DNA of 64,000 nt, from NCBI GenBank assembly GCA_016191205.1, contig JACPPB010000012.1, positions 84,446 through 148,445 of the forward strand, in the 5' to 3' direction. The notes under the pieces were generated by a model. The model was not told where the DNA came from, made no database searches, and saw nothing but the letters and a program-made list of their open reading frames with translations. The stretch is from Gammaproteobacteria bacterium (GTDB lineage Bacteria > Pseudomonadota > Gammaproteobacteria > Pseudomonadales > Porticoccaceae). A program made the translations under genes and the position numbers. Positions 30,228 through 37,116 of the stretch are shown piece by piece; position 1 is the first letter of the stretch, and the number at the start of each line of letters is the position of its first letter.

Positions 30228-31133
30228 CTATAGCTCCGAGGCCAAAAACGCTACCGTGGCATCGTGATCGCCGACGCCCAAAATGGCGCAGTTGAGATCG
30301 GTCACACCGATATCGCGCAACCGCTGAATCTGCTTCCGCAGGTCCGCTTCATTCCCCACCATGGCGATGCCGGAAGGCCCTTCGGCCCCTTCGCGGTCGA
30401 GCATGCCGCGATAGGATGCGAGCTTGCCGTACATGGCCATGCCCTTGTCGATGCGCGCCCGGGCAGCATCCAGATCGGTGACGATGGCGGTCGGCACGCC
30501 GGCCACGATGCGCGGTTCGGGCCGTCCGGCGCGGGCGGCGGCAGCGCGAATCTTCGGGATGATGTGCTCTTCCAGCGTTTTCGGCCCGGTCATCCAGGTG
30601 ATGGTGCCGTCGGCATGGGTGCCGGCCAGCTCCAGCATGCGTTCACCCAATGCGGCGACCACCAGCGACACGGACTCCGACTCCGGCACCTGGATCTGGC
30701 CGTGCGCGCCGTAAAGTTGCCCTTGGTAATCAACCTTTTCGTTGCGCAGCGCGGGGGCCAGCACTTCCAGATACTCCTTCATGTGGCGCGCCGGATGCGC
30801 GTAGGACATCCCGAACATGCCCTCGATGATGGGTTTGTGGGAGAGCCCGATGCCGAGCGTGAAGCGGCCGCCGGCCGCGGCATTGGTGGTTGCCGCCTGC
30901 TGTGCCATCACCAGCGGATGACGCGGGTAGGAGGGCACGACCGCGGTGCCGAGCTTGATGCGCCGGGTGGCCTGGCCGACGAGGGCAAGCGCGGTCATGG
31001 CGTCGAGCCCGAACATGTTCGCCATCCAGAAGGTGTCGAAGCCGAGCTGTTCCATTTTCTGCGCCCGGGCGATCAGGCCGGCGATGGTCGTCTCGGGTCC
31101 GGAAGCGGAGCCTGAATTTATTCCAATTCTCAT
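30228..31133 (-). CDS. LLM-class flavin (F420 or FMN)-dependent oxidoreductase
   Basis: 301 aa, a luciferase-like TIM barrel. MRIGINSGSASGPETTI, GFDTFWMANMFGLDAMTALALVG, GTAVVPSYPRHPLVMAQQAATTNAAAGGRFTLGIGLSH and HADGTITWMTG follow the order seen in F420-dependent LLM oxidoreductases that act on small organics or CoA thioesters. Whether this organism makes F420 is not shown here; FMN is the alternative. The upstream 60 bases (31134-31195) are clearly AT-rich and could hold the promoter. No Shine-Dalgarno stronger than GGGTG is seen. Confidence 0.87.
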   Translation of the reverse strand: MRIGINSGSASGPETTIAGLIARAQKMEQLGFDTFWMANMFGLDAMTALALVGQATRRIKLGTAVVPSYPRHPLVMAQQAATTNAAAGGRFTLGIGLSHKPIIEGMFGMSYAHPARHMKEYLEVLAPALRNEKVDYQGQLYGAHGQIQVPESESVSLVVAALGERMLELAGTHADGTITWMTGPKTLEEHIIPKIRAAAARAGRPEPRIVAGVPTAIVTDLDAARARIDKGMAMYGKLASYRGMLDREGAEGPSGIAMVGNEADLRKQIQRLRDIGVTDLNCAILGVGDHDATVAFLASEL

Positions 31134-31199
31134 AATAATCACCCAATATATTGTTTTTACAGGTTGTTAAAGTGATTTATCAAGATGGCGGTCGGTCAT

Positions 31200-31844
31200 T
31201 CAGCCAAAATTCAGATCCGCCACGAAGGGGTTCATCTTGCGCTCGGTGCCGAAGGTGGACATGGGTCCGTGGCCGGGAATGAAGCCCACATCATCGCCGA
31301 GGGGAAACAGCTTTTCACGGATGGAATGCACCAGCGTGTCGAAGTTTCCCTTGGGAAAATCGGTGCGGCCGACCGAGCCCTGAAACAGCACGTCGCCCAC
31401 CATGGCGATCCGGGTGACGGGATCGAAGAACACCACATGTCCGGGTGTGTGGCCGGGGCAATGGAGAACCTGCAAAGTCTGGTTGCCGACGGTGACGGTA
31501 TCGCCGTCCTCCAGCCAGCGGTCGGGCGTGAAGCTGTCGGTGAGCGGAAAGCCGAACATCCGGCACTGCTCCGCCAGTTTGTCGATCCAGAAGCTGTCCT
31601 CGCGCTGCGGCCCTTCGATGGGCAGGTGTTGCTGGCGCGCCAGTGCCGCGACGCCGCCCACATGGTCGAGGTGCCCGTGGGTGCAGAGGATTTTCTCCAG
31701 CGTGACGCCTTGTTCGGCGACGGCGGTGAGGAGATCATCCAGGTCGCCGCCGGGGTCGACCAGCGCGCCCCGCATGGTTTCTTCGCACCAGATAAGACTG
31801 CAATTCTGCTGGTAGGGCGTGACGGGAATGATCAGAAATTTCAT
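31200..31844 (-). CDS. MBL-fold hydrolase (glyoxalase II-like, YcbL type)
   Basis: 214 aa. Zinc ligands are in THGHLDHVGG (H56, H58, D60, H61), HCPGHTPGH, the bridging Asp in MVGDVLFQGSVGRTDF, and FIPGHGPMSTFG near the C-terminus. The size and the GRTDFP.G motif fit the short type II glyoxalases such as YcbL, which hydrolyse S-lactoylglutathione or similar thioesters. MKFLIIPVTPYQQNCSLIW is the typical start. Confidence 0.92.
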   Translation of the reverse strand: MKFLIIPVTPYQQNCSLIWCEETMRGALVDPGGDLDDLLTAVAEQGVTLEKILCTHGHLDHVGGVAALARQQHLPIEGPQREDSFWIDKLAEQCRMFGFPLTDSFTPDRWLEDGDTVTVGNQTLQVLHCPGHTPGHVVFFDPVTRIAMVGDVLFQGSVGRTDFPKGNFDTLVHSIREKLFPLGDDVGFIPGHGPMSTFGTERKMNPFVADLNFG

Positions 31845-32105
31845 CGTGGCCTGCGGCTGCTGCGGTCAGCTGGAAAGGATACCACCTCGGCGCGGGTTTG
31901 ACGGACGGGCGCCGAGCGACGAAATACGCCCACGCCCGGCAACACCGAGCAATTTCAGGGGAGTGCGCAGCGATGGCGAAAAGCGCCCAGGTTGGCCCGG
32001 ATGCGCGATGGCAAAGGCCTGGAACAGAAGCATGCAGATCCAGCCAAGGCCCATCGATCCGCACCCATCGGCCCATCCCATCCTGGCGATCCCCTGGAAG
32101 GAAAT

Positions 32106-32117
32106 GTTATCCCTCAT
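32106..32117 (-). repeat. attC3 inverse core (R'') of cassette 3; distal half of attC not found
   Basis: ATGAGGGATAAC at the end of cassette 3 is complementary to the cassette's own first bases (TTATCCCTCAT at 32706-32696). It overlaps the stop codon of the cassette gene. I see no matching hairpin or core site further left, so the array end looks truncated. Confidence 0.7.
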
Positions 32118-32686
32118 GCTCCCGCAACCTCCTCGGAAATGCGGGCAAGCATCCTAATAGCCTCCCGAAGTTCGTCAAAGCTGACCGTTTGCTCTCGGGT
32201 GTGCATGGCTTGATCACTTAGCCAGACCCTGTGCAAGTGGCCTTGCGGGAGAGCTTCTGGATCAAAGTGGCGAGAGACGTTGTAGACCCAGTTCATGCGT
32301 TCATAGGCGCTGTCGTCACCCTTCTTGAAAAGTTCCTGGCCAAGGGACTTTCGAGCGAACTCCAGTCCCTGCCAGACGGAGCTAATGCAGCTTTCGAGAT
32401 GGCGAAGTACGCTGAAGTAGGTGCCAAGACTCCGGAGATCTCCTTGCGCAGCAGCGCTGGCGAGCTCCCATTCCTGCAACGCAGCGTGTGTTCGGCGAAT
32501 TATTGCGAACGCCAACGCAGCTTTCTCGTCCGGGACGTGCGCCTGGAAGATCCTCCGAAGGACAAACTGCGCAAACCACTTGTCTGCGTTCGGAAATTCT
32601 TCGGCCAACGACGTGATTGACAGCTGCGTGAGCTTCGACATGTCTTGCGCGACAAATGTGTCCAAAGCGTAGTTGCTAATGCCCAT
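32114..32686 (-). CDS. Cassette 3 hypothetical protein
   Basis: 190 aa, not recognised. The ATG at 32686 has GGAG at good spacing (TGGAGCGCCAATGGGC). A longer frame to 32749 would start inside the attC2 hairpin and is rejected. The sequence is predominantly alpha-helical with many charged and aromatic residues (ADKWFAQFVLRRIFQAHVPDE, RRTHAALQEWELASAAA, YERMNWVYNVSRHFDPEAL) and no signal peptide or membrane segment. It looks like a soluble cytosolic protein. Single-gene cassettes of unknown function are the rule in chromosomal integrons. Confidence 0.75.
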   Translation of the reverse strand: MGISNYALDTFVAQDMSKLTQLSITSLAEEFPNADKWFAQFVLRRIFQAHVPDEKAALAFAIIRRTHAALQEWELASAAAQGDLRSLGTYFSVLRHLESCISSVWQGLEFARKSLGQELFKKGDDSAYERMNWVYNVSRHFDPEALPQGHLHRVWLSDQAMHTREQTVSFDELREAIRMLARISEEVAGA

Positions 32687-32699
32687 TGGCGCTCCATGA

Positions 32700-32790
32700 G
32701 GGATAATGCAGAGGTGTGCCGCGCCGGCCCCGGCCACACCAGGAAACATGGCGCGTTATCCCCGGCGTCGGCACAAGCGACGTGTTATGG
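32700..32790 (-). repeat. attC2 recombination site (between cassettes 2 and 3)
   Basis: Starts with the inverse core CCATAAC (32790-32784), which overlaps the stop of the cassette 2 gene. It contains the stem CGTCG/CGACG and a longer GC-rich stem (GGTGTG..CACACC), and ends at the core-like ATTATCC of cassette 3. The expected G of the core site is A at 32707, so this junction has probably mutated after insertion. Confidence 0.65.
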
Positions 32791-33240
32791 CGCATAGGTT
32801 AGTAACGCCATTTCGAGAATGTGCCATGCCAAGAAAAGCACAGCGCCTGCAATCAGTAAACGGAACTGCCACTCGGCATAGAACTGAGCACTTTTTGCAT
32901 TCGACTCTAGCGCAGAACGTACGCCACTGATTGCTGCAGCTAACATTTGAGGATGGTCTGGCTGTTGAGGATGAACGCCCTTGTGAAGCTGCAACAAACT
33001 GTAATTCGCATATATTGAAGTCTGCACCCAGATCAGATTCTTGCAACCAAAATAGAAACTGATACCCCAAAGCAGAACCGCGAACCCCAGAGGCAACATT
33101 GGCCACACCAGCTTTAGGCCGCTCGTTTTCTGAACGGAAAACGCCACAGCCGATGCAGTAACAGCGAGCAAGAAATAGGTGTACTTGTCTTGGCCTGAGC
33201 GGTGTTGCTTATGAATTTCAATTAACTCGTTATCGGCCAT
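32785..33240 (-). CDS. Cassette 2 membrane protein, function unknown
   Basis: 151 aa. A short polar N-terminus (MADNELIEIHKQHRSGQDK) is followed by hydrophobic segments YTYFLLAVTASAVAFSV, WPMLPLGFAVLLWGISFYF and, near the C-terminus, FRLLIAGAVLFLAWHILEMALL. That gives three transmembrane helices with a soluble stretch of about 50 residues between the second and third. The ribosome-binding site is GAGGGA, eight bases before the ATG. The stop TAA lies inside the attC inverse core, a layout common in cassettes. I do not recognise a family. Confidence 0.8.
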   Translation of the reverse strand: MADNELIEIHKQHRSGQDKYTYFLLAVTASAVAFSVQKTSGLKLVWPMLPLGFAVLLWGISFYFGCKNLIWVQTSIYANYSLLQLHKGVHPQQPDHPQMLAAAISGVRSALESNAKSAQFYAEWQFRLLIAGAVLFLAWHILEMALLTYAP

Positions 33241-33260
33241 GCTAGTCCCTCAGGTATGCG

Positions 33261-33332
33261 CCATAACGTAAAGCTAACCGGACCGCAAAACGCGCAGCGT
33301 TTTGTGGGTCCGAGTTGAGCGCCATGTTAGAA
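33261..33332 (-). repeat. attC1 recombination site (between cassettes 1 and 2)
   Basis: A 72-base site. Inverse core TTCTAAC at 33332-33326, then GGCGCTCAACT, then an imperfect hairpin with stems CGGACC/GGTCCG and AAAACGC/GCGTTTT, then GGTTAGCTTTACG and the core site GTTATGG at 33267-33261. Because the right core belongs to the next cassette, the outermost bases of the two cores need not match, as seen. Confidence 0.85.
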
Positions 33333-33335
33333 AAT

Positions 33336-34778
33336 TTAATCAGCACTTGCTTTAAGTGTATTAAATATGTCGTGCATGTTGTCTGGTTGTAGAGCCCAAC
33401 GATATGCAGGATGAACTTCCCAGTCAAAGCCAAAATCTACGAATTTGTGTGAAAGGTATCTGCTTTCCTCAAAGTAGCGACGCTCAATGAAGTCACCGTT
33501 TTCTTTTCTGGCGGTAATAAAGTTTATTTTGTAAAGAAATGCAGCCAAGTCCTTTTTGTCTGCGACTTTCCCGCCATGGAATTTAAATATGCCGCTTTGT
33601 TGGATATTAGTAATTTTGCTAAGTAGCGATTCTGTTGTGTACACATAACCCAGCTTGGCTTTTTTCTCCTCTCGTGATGGCTTCATGCCAAGCAATAATC
33701 TTTCAATATCTGGAAGTTCAGATCGATATTCGTTGACGGTATCCTGAAGCCTTCCCTGAGAGTACTCCTCAAAGATGCTATTGAAGTTTTTTGTTGAAAT
33801 CACACCATCATTGGTTGTGCGTGCATTTCGTGCCGCAAGCGTGCAAAGTTTTACTAAATCTCTTGGCCTTTTTCTGACAAGCGACATCAGCATTCGATAA
33901 GTTGGGATTTTTGACCAATTGCCATGGCCGCTGAAAACTGGCTCCATGACCCGATCCAGAGATTGAGCCAATGTTGGCTGGGTTAACTTGATTAGTTCTT
34001 CTGTGGTTCTTGAATTGCCGAAAAACTGTTCGACACGTTTAACTAGCAATGCCAATATCTCGTGGTTTGTCCATGAGTACCATATAACGGAGCCTTCGAT
34101 CTTGTCAGTTGATTCATCCGATGTTCGCACAAGATAATACACATCTGAACGCAAGCTAATCCTAAAAGAGACGCCTTTGCTTTCAGATGCAATGTCTCTT
34201 ACGGCGTTAAGTAGCGCAGACAATTTTCTTATATCTTTTGTGTTCCCTTGCCAGCCACGATCCAAGTCGTCTAAATATACGTAAATCTTACCGCTCTTTA
34301 AGAAATCATCGACCACCAGCTTCTTTGATTGCTGAAGGTTGGCATAGCTATCCGCTCGGAACGTTGTTTGCAAATAGTCAATGAACTTGCCGCCATATTC
34401 ATTTAGTTTTCCTCGCCAACCATCATGCAGTAGACCGAATGAAACCAGGGCCTTCTTTGAGATGATTTCGCTGATGCCTGATTTCCACTCGCGAATAAGC
34501 TTTAGAAAGTCGGTTTCGTTTTCGCCAATTCCAGCAATGTCATCAGGCTTAATTAGTAGCGATAATTTTCCTCGTTGCGCCTCTTCTGCCATTGCGATAT
34601 GAAATAAGGCGGATTTGCCGATGCCCTTGTGACCAACCAAAATTCTGATTGGTAAGTCGTTGGCAATTTGGCCATAAACGTTGCCTTTGAAGTAGTAGCC
34701 TTTAAGTCGCTCTATGTCTTCATCTTCAGCGGCTTCGTGGCCAAATAGGGCTGCAATATTTTCTTCAGAAAAGTCCAT
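33336..34778 (-). CDS. Cassette 1 P-loop ATPase (Sll1717-like family)
   Basis: 480 aa, first cassette after attI. FGHEAAEDEDIERLKGYYFKG resembles the start of Sll1717-type P-loop ATPases. Walker A is GHKGIGKSA at residues 49-57 (Lys55, Ser56) and Walker B is IYVYLDDLDRGW (Asp170, Asp171). LRSDVYYLVRTSDESTDKIEG and RKRPRDLVKLCTLAARNA are STAND/KAP-like helical features. A C-terminal part of about 150 residues resembles a winged-helix or effector region but is not assignable. No membrane helix. This type of NTPase is often found in defence-rich regions; that role here is inference. RBS AAGGACGG. Confidence 0.85.
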   Translation of the reverse strand: MDFSEENIAALFGHEAAEDEDIERLKGYYFKGNVYGQIANDLPIRILVGHKGIGKSALFHIAMAEEAQRGKLSLLIKPDDIAGIGENETDFLKLIREWKSGISEIISKKALVSFGLLHDGWRGKLNEYGGKFIDYLQTTFRADSYANLQQSKKLVVDDFLKSGKIYVYLDDLDRGWQGNTKDIRKLSALLNAVRDIASESKGVSFRISLRSDVYYLVRTSDESTDKIEGSVIWYSWTNHEILALLVKRVEQFFGNSRTTEELIKLTQPTLAQSLDRVMEPVFSGHGNWSKIPTYRMLMSLVRKRPRDLVKLCTLAARNARTTNDGVISTKNFNSIFEEYSQGRLQDTVNEYRSELPDIERLLLGMKPSREEKKAKLGYVYTTESLLSKITNIQQSGIFKFHGGKVADKKDLAAFLYKINFITARKENGDFIERRYFEESRYLSHKFVDFGFDWEVHPAYRWALQPDNMHDIFNTLKASAD

Positions 34779-34796
34779 GTGAACCGTCCTTGTGGG

Positions 34797-34823
34797 GTTT
34801 TCTAACTACAATTAGACACCCCA
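34797..34823 (-). other. attI-like primary recombination site
   Basis: On the cassette strand the site reads GTGTCTAATTGTAGTTAGAA: an inverted pair TCTAAT/GTTAGA flanking a short spacer, bounded by GGGG and CCCC. The break point G|TTAGAA lies at 34806/34805 and starts cassette 1. Position between intI and the first cassette is as in all integrons. Confidence 0.7.
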
Positions 34824-34872
34824 AAAGGCGTCTTGTATTGCACCTCGTGGGTGCCCAATATTTCCTGGATCG

Positions 34873-34902
34873 AGACTACACAAGGGCTTGCCGCCATGTC
34901 AA
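34873..34902 (-). promoter_or_regulatory. Candidate cassette promoter Pc
   Basis: On the cassette strand a perfect -35 hexamer TTGACA (34902-34897) overlaps the intI start codon. Eighteen bases later comes a weak -10, TAGTCT. Integron cassette promoters commonly lie in this position. Confidence 0.4.
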
Positions 34903-35244
34903 ACGTGGTAACAAAACCCAATGCGCCAACCAAAAACACCTCGGCAGAAGCGCCAAAACTTAAGCCGCTCGACAAAGCGCGCGCCCGCATTCGGCGGCTG
35001 AATTACAACATCCACACCGAGGATACCTACGTCGATTGGGTGCGGCGGTTGGTTTTGTTTCACACCAAGCACCACCCGCGCGATATGGGCGCGACCGCGA
35101 TCGAGACGTTTCTGACGCATCTCGCGGTGGTCGGCAAAGTATCGGCTTCGACCCAGAACCCGACAAAGCGCGCGTTGCTGTTGCGCTACCGGGGTGCGCT
35201 AGGGCAAGCGCCCGACGGTGGTTGAGATACAGGCGGTGCTCGCG
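34896..35244 (+). pseudogene. intI: Integron integrase (intI) remnant, N-terminal core-binding domain only
   Basis: The frame from the ATG at 34896 gives LDKARARIRRLNYNIHTEDT, YVDWVRRLVLFHTKHHPRDM and FLTHLAVVGKVSASTQNP, the N-terminal SAM-like domain of IntI tyrosine recombinases. It stops at 35223-35225. In the neighbouring frame KRPTVV..EIQAVLA (35206-35244) continues the IntI sequence with short deletions. The catalytic domain with Arg, His and Tyr is absent. The gene cannot recombine DNA. It is oriented opposite to the cassettes, as expected. Confidence 0.88.
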
Positions 35245-35379
35245 GTGAAGCGCAGCTTCGGCAACGACGCGCAGGCGAGCGTCGGAACCGCTGGAACGGG
35301 GGAGTGGTGCGTCCGCTGGATTCAGCCGCCGAGGAACACGGCGGCGTGCCCCTGCGACGTTTTTCAGCAGTCGGTTAGA

Positions 35380-35467
35380 TGGCGGAAGGGGTGGGATTCG
35401 AACCCACGGATGGTCGCCCATCGACGGTTTTCAAGACCGTTGCATTCAACCGCTCTGCCACCCTTCC
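35380..35467 (-). tRNA. tRNA-Ser (anticodon TGA)
   Basis: Acceptor stem GGAAGGG (from 35467) pairs with CCCTTCC (35390-35384), then the discriminator G and an encoded CCA end at 35380. The anticodon stem-loop ACGGT CTTGAAA ACCGT gives anticodon TGA at 35433-35431. A long variable arm and the T arm GTGGGTTCGAATCCCAC complete a class II tRNA. Length 88 with CCA. Confidence 0.97.
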
Positions 35468-35524
35468 TGCATGGATTTTCGGGGTGGGCGCTTCAACCAT
35501 TCAGCCCACCCCCAGCGGGCTGCC

Positions 35525-35552
35525 ATTATACCGCCCGCCCGGAGTCGGACAA
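35525..35552 (-). promoter_or_regulatory. Sigma-70 promoter of tRNA-Ser
   Basis: On the minus strand: -35 TTGTCC (35552-35547), a 16-base spacer, and a perfect -10 TATAAT (35530-35525). A GC-rich discriminator GGCAGC follows, as in stringently controlled stable-RNA promoters. Two direct copies of GATCGACTCCG (35569 and 35584, period 15) lie just upstream. Confidence 0.75.
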
Positions 35553-35600
35553 GGTGCTGATTGGCTCTGATCGACTCCGTGCCGATCGACTCCGCACAAA

Positions 35601-36392
35601 TCAGCGCGCGATCAGGTCCCGCTCCAGGTACACGGGGTCGTACTCGAAAATGAGGTCGCGGTCGGGCAGCAGGAGCTCGTCACGCTTGCCGGCGTAACCC
35701 TGCCGTGACAGCAGGTCCCGGATCAACTCCAGGCGCGCCTTGTGTTTGTGGTCGGCGCGCACCACCACCCAGGGCGCCAGCGGATGGTGGGTGCGCGCCA
35801 GCATCGCATTGCGCGCCGCGCTGTAGTCGTCCCAGCGCTGCTGGGCGCTGTCGTCGATGGGGCTGCGTTTCCACCGTTTGAGCGGATCGGTGACGCGCTC
35901 GGCGAGGCGTTCGCGCTGGGTGCCCCGCTCGATGTCGAGGTAGTACTTGAGCAGCTGGATTCCCGACCGCACCAGCATGGACTCGAATTCGATCACGGTG
36001 TCCATGAAGGCCCGGTAATCCTCGTCGGTGCAGAAACCCATCACCCGCTCGACACCGGCGCGGTTGTACCAGCTGCGGTTGAACAGCACCAGCTCGCCGG
36101 CGGCGGGCAGGTGTGCCACATAGCGCTGAAAGTACCAGCTGCTGCATTCGCGATCGGATGGTTTGCTGAGCGCCACGACGCGGGTTTCGCGGGGACTGAG
36201 ATGCTCCACGATGCATTTGATGGTGCCGTCCTTGCCGGCAGCGTCGCGGCCCTCCAGGATCACCAGGAGCTTCTTGTCCGTCGCGATCAGGTCGCGCTGG
36301 AATTTGACCAGCTCGATTTGCAGTTCGCGCAATGTGTTCTGGAACGATTTGTCGTCGTTGGGCATTTTTTTGCTGTCTCTCGGCGGTGCCAT
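35601..36392 (-). CDS. ppk2: Polyphosphate kinase 2
   Basis: 263 aa. Transfers phosphate between polyphosphate and nucleoside diphosphates. Walker A is EGRDAAGKDGT (Lys54), followed by the PPK2 signature region SPRETRVVALSKPSDREC and WYFQRYVAHLPAAGELVLFNRSWYNRAGVERVMG with the catalytic Asp/Arg elements. One kinase domain, so class I-type; substrate preference (ADP or GDP) is not visible. Start at ATG 36392, with an alternative ATG at 36365. It lies upstream of tRNA-Ser on the same strand. Confidence 0.95.
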   Translation of the reverse strand: MAPPRDSKKMPNDDKSFQNTLRELQIELVKFQRDLIATDKKLLVILEGRDAAGKDGTIKCIVEHLSPRETRVVALSKPSDRECSSWYFQRYVAHLPAAGELVLFNRSWYNRAGVERVMGFCTDEDYRAFMDTVIEFESMLVRSGIQLLKYYLDIERGTQRERLAERVTDPLKRWKRSPIDDSAQQRWDDYSAARNAMLARTHHPLAPWVVVRADHKHKARLELIRDLLSRQGYAGKRDELLLPDRDLIFEYDPVYLERDLIAR

Positions 36393-36471
36393 GGCCTATC
36401 GTCACGGGCCACACGGCGGTCGCCAACTGTGGCATAAACAGCGAATCAAACCAAAAGAAAGGAGGTCAATG

Positions 36472-37083
36472 ATGACACTTGACGTTATCGGCGCCGGTTT
36501 CGGCCGCACCGGGACCTTGTCGTTGCGCGCGGCGCTGACCGATCTGGGTTTCGGCCCGGTCTATCACATGCTCGAAGTGGTGCGACAGCCGGAGATGGCC
36601 GCCGACTGGCTGCAGGCGCTGACCGATGAACAGGCGCTGACCCGCGTGCTCAACGGTTATCGCTCGGCAATAGACTGGCCCGCCTGCTACTTTTGGCGGC
36701 CGTTGATGCGGCTGTATCCGGACGCCAAAGTCATTTTGACCCTGCGTGATCCCGAGCAGTGGTATCGCAGTATCGAAGGCACCATCTACCAGGTGCTGTC
36801 CCGACCGCCACCGCCCGGGATGCCGGAAGCCCAGGCCACGATGGCGCGCCGCATCGTGCTGGAGGAAACCTTCCAGGGTCGGCTGGGTGACCGTGAATAT
36901 GCGATTGGGGTATTCGAGCGGCACAACCGTGAGGTGCGGGAGACAGTACCCGCGAACAAGTTGCTGGTGTTCGATGTCCGCGAGGGCTGGGGGCCCCTGT
37001 GTGGATTTCTCGGGGTTCCGGTGTCGGCACAAGCCTTCCCAAAAACCAACAGCAGCGACGAATTTCGTGCGATGTTTGGCTGA
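36472..37083 (+). CDS. Sulfotransferase-family protein
   Basis: 203 aa. The N-terminus VIGAGFGRTGTLSLRAAL is the 5'-PSB (PAPS-binding) motif, and VILTLRDPEQWYRSIEGT carries the 3'-PB motif. This pattern fits small bacterial sulfotransferases related to the P-loop, PAPS-dependent family that often act on lipids, polyketides or glycans. A near-perfect AAAGGAGGT lies before two consecutive ATGs (36469 and 36472); the second has better spacing. Acceptor unknown. The earlier frame (from 36163) is open but overlaps ppk2. Confidence 0.87.
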   Translation: MTLDVIGAGFGRTGTLSLRAALTDLGFGPVYHMLEVVRQPEMAADWLQALTDEQALTRVLNGYRSAIDWPACYFWRPLMRLYPDAKVILTLRDPEQWYRSIEGTIYQVLSRPPPPGMPEAQATMARRIVLEETFQGRLGDREYAIGVFERHNREVRETVPANKLLVFDVREGWGPLCGFLGVPVSAQAFPKTNSSDEFRAMFG

Positions 37084-37116
37084 GGATGATGTTTGGCTGA
37101 CGCAGGTCGACATCAC

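Larger units (their letters stand above)
32106..35244 (-). mobile_element. Decayed integron: intI remnant, attI, three cassettes
   Basis: Layout in the cassette reading direction: intI remnant (on the opposite strand, as in integrons), attI, cassette 1 (33267-34805), cassette 2 (32707-33266) and cassette 3 (from 32706 to beyond 32106). Each cassette starts with TT plus bases that are the exact complement of the inverse core site at its own end. Cassette 1 begins TTAGAAAA and ends TTTTCTAAC. Cassette 2 begins TTATGGCGCAT and ends ATGCGCCATAAC. Cassette 3 begins TTATCCCTCAT and ends ATGAGGGATAAC. Chance cannot easily give three such matches. The island is AT-richer than the rest of the window. 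The integrase is broken, so the array is probably frozen. Confidence 0.85.

Noticed and set aside
31866-32117. 83-aa ORF on the minus strand starting at ATG 32117
   Set aside because: Its start codon lies inside the inverse core of cassette 3, there is no ribosome-binding site and no family resemblance.
32687-32749. Upstream extension of the cassette 3 gene to 32749
   Set aside because: It would read through the attC2 hairpin; ATG 32686 has a good GGAG.
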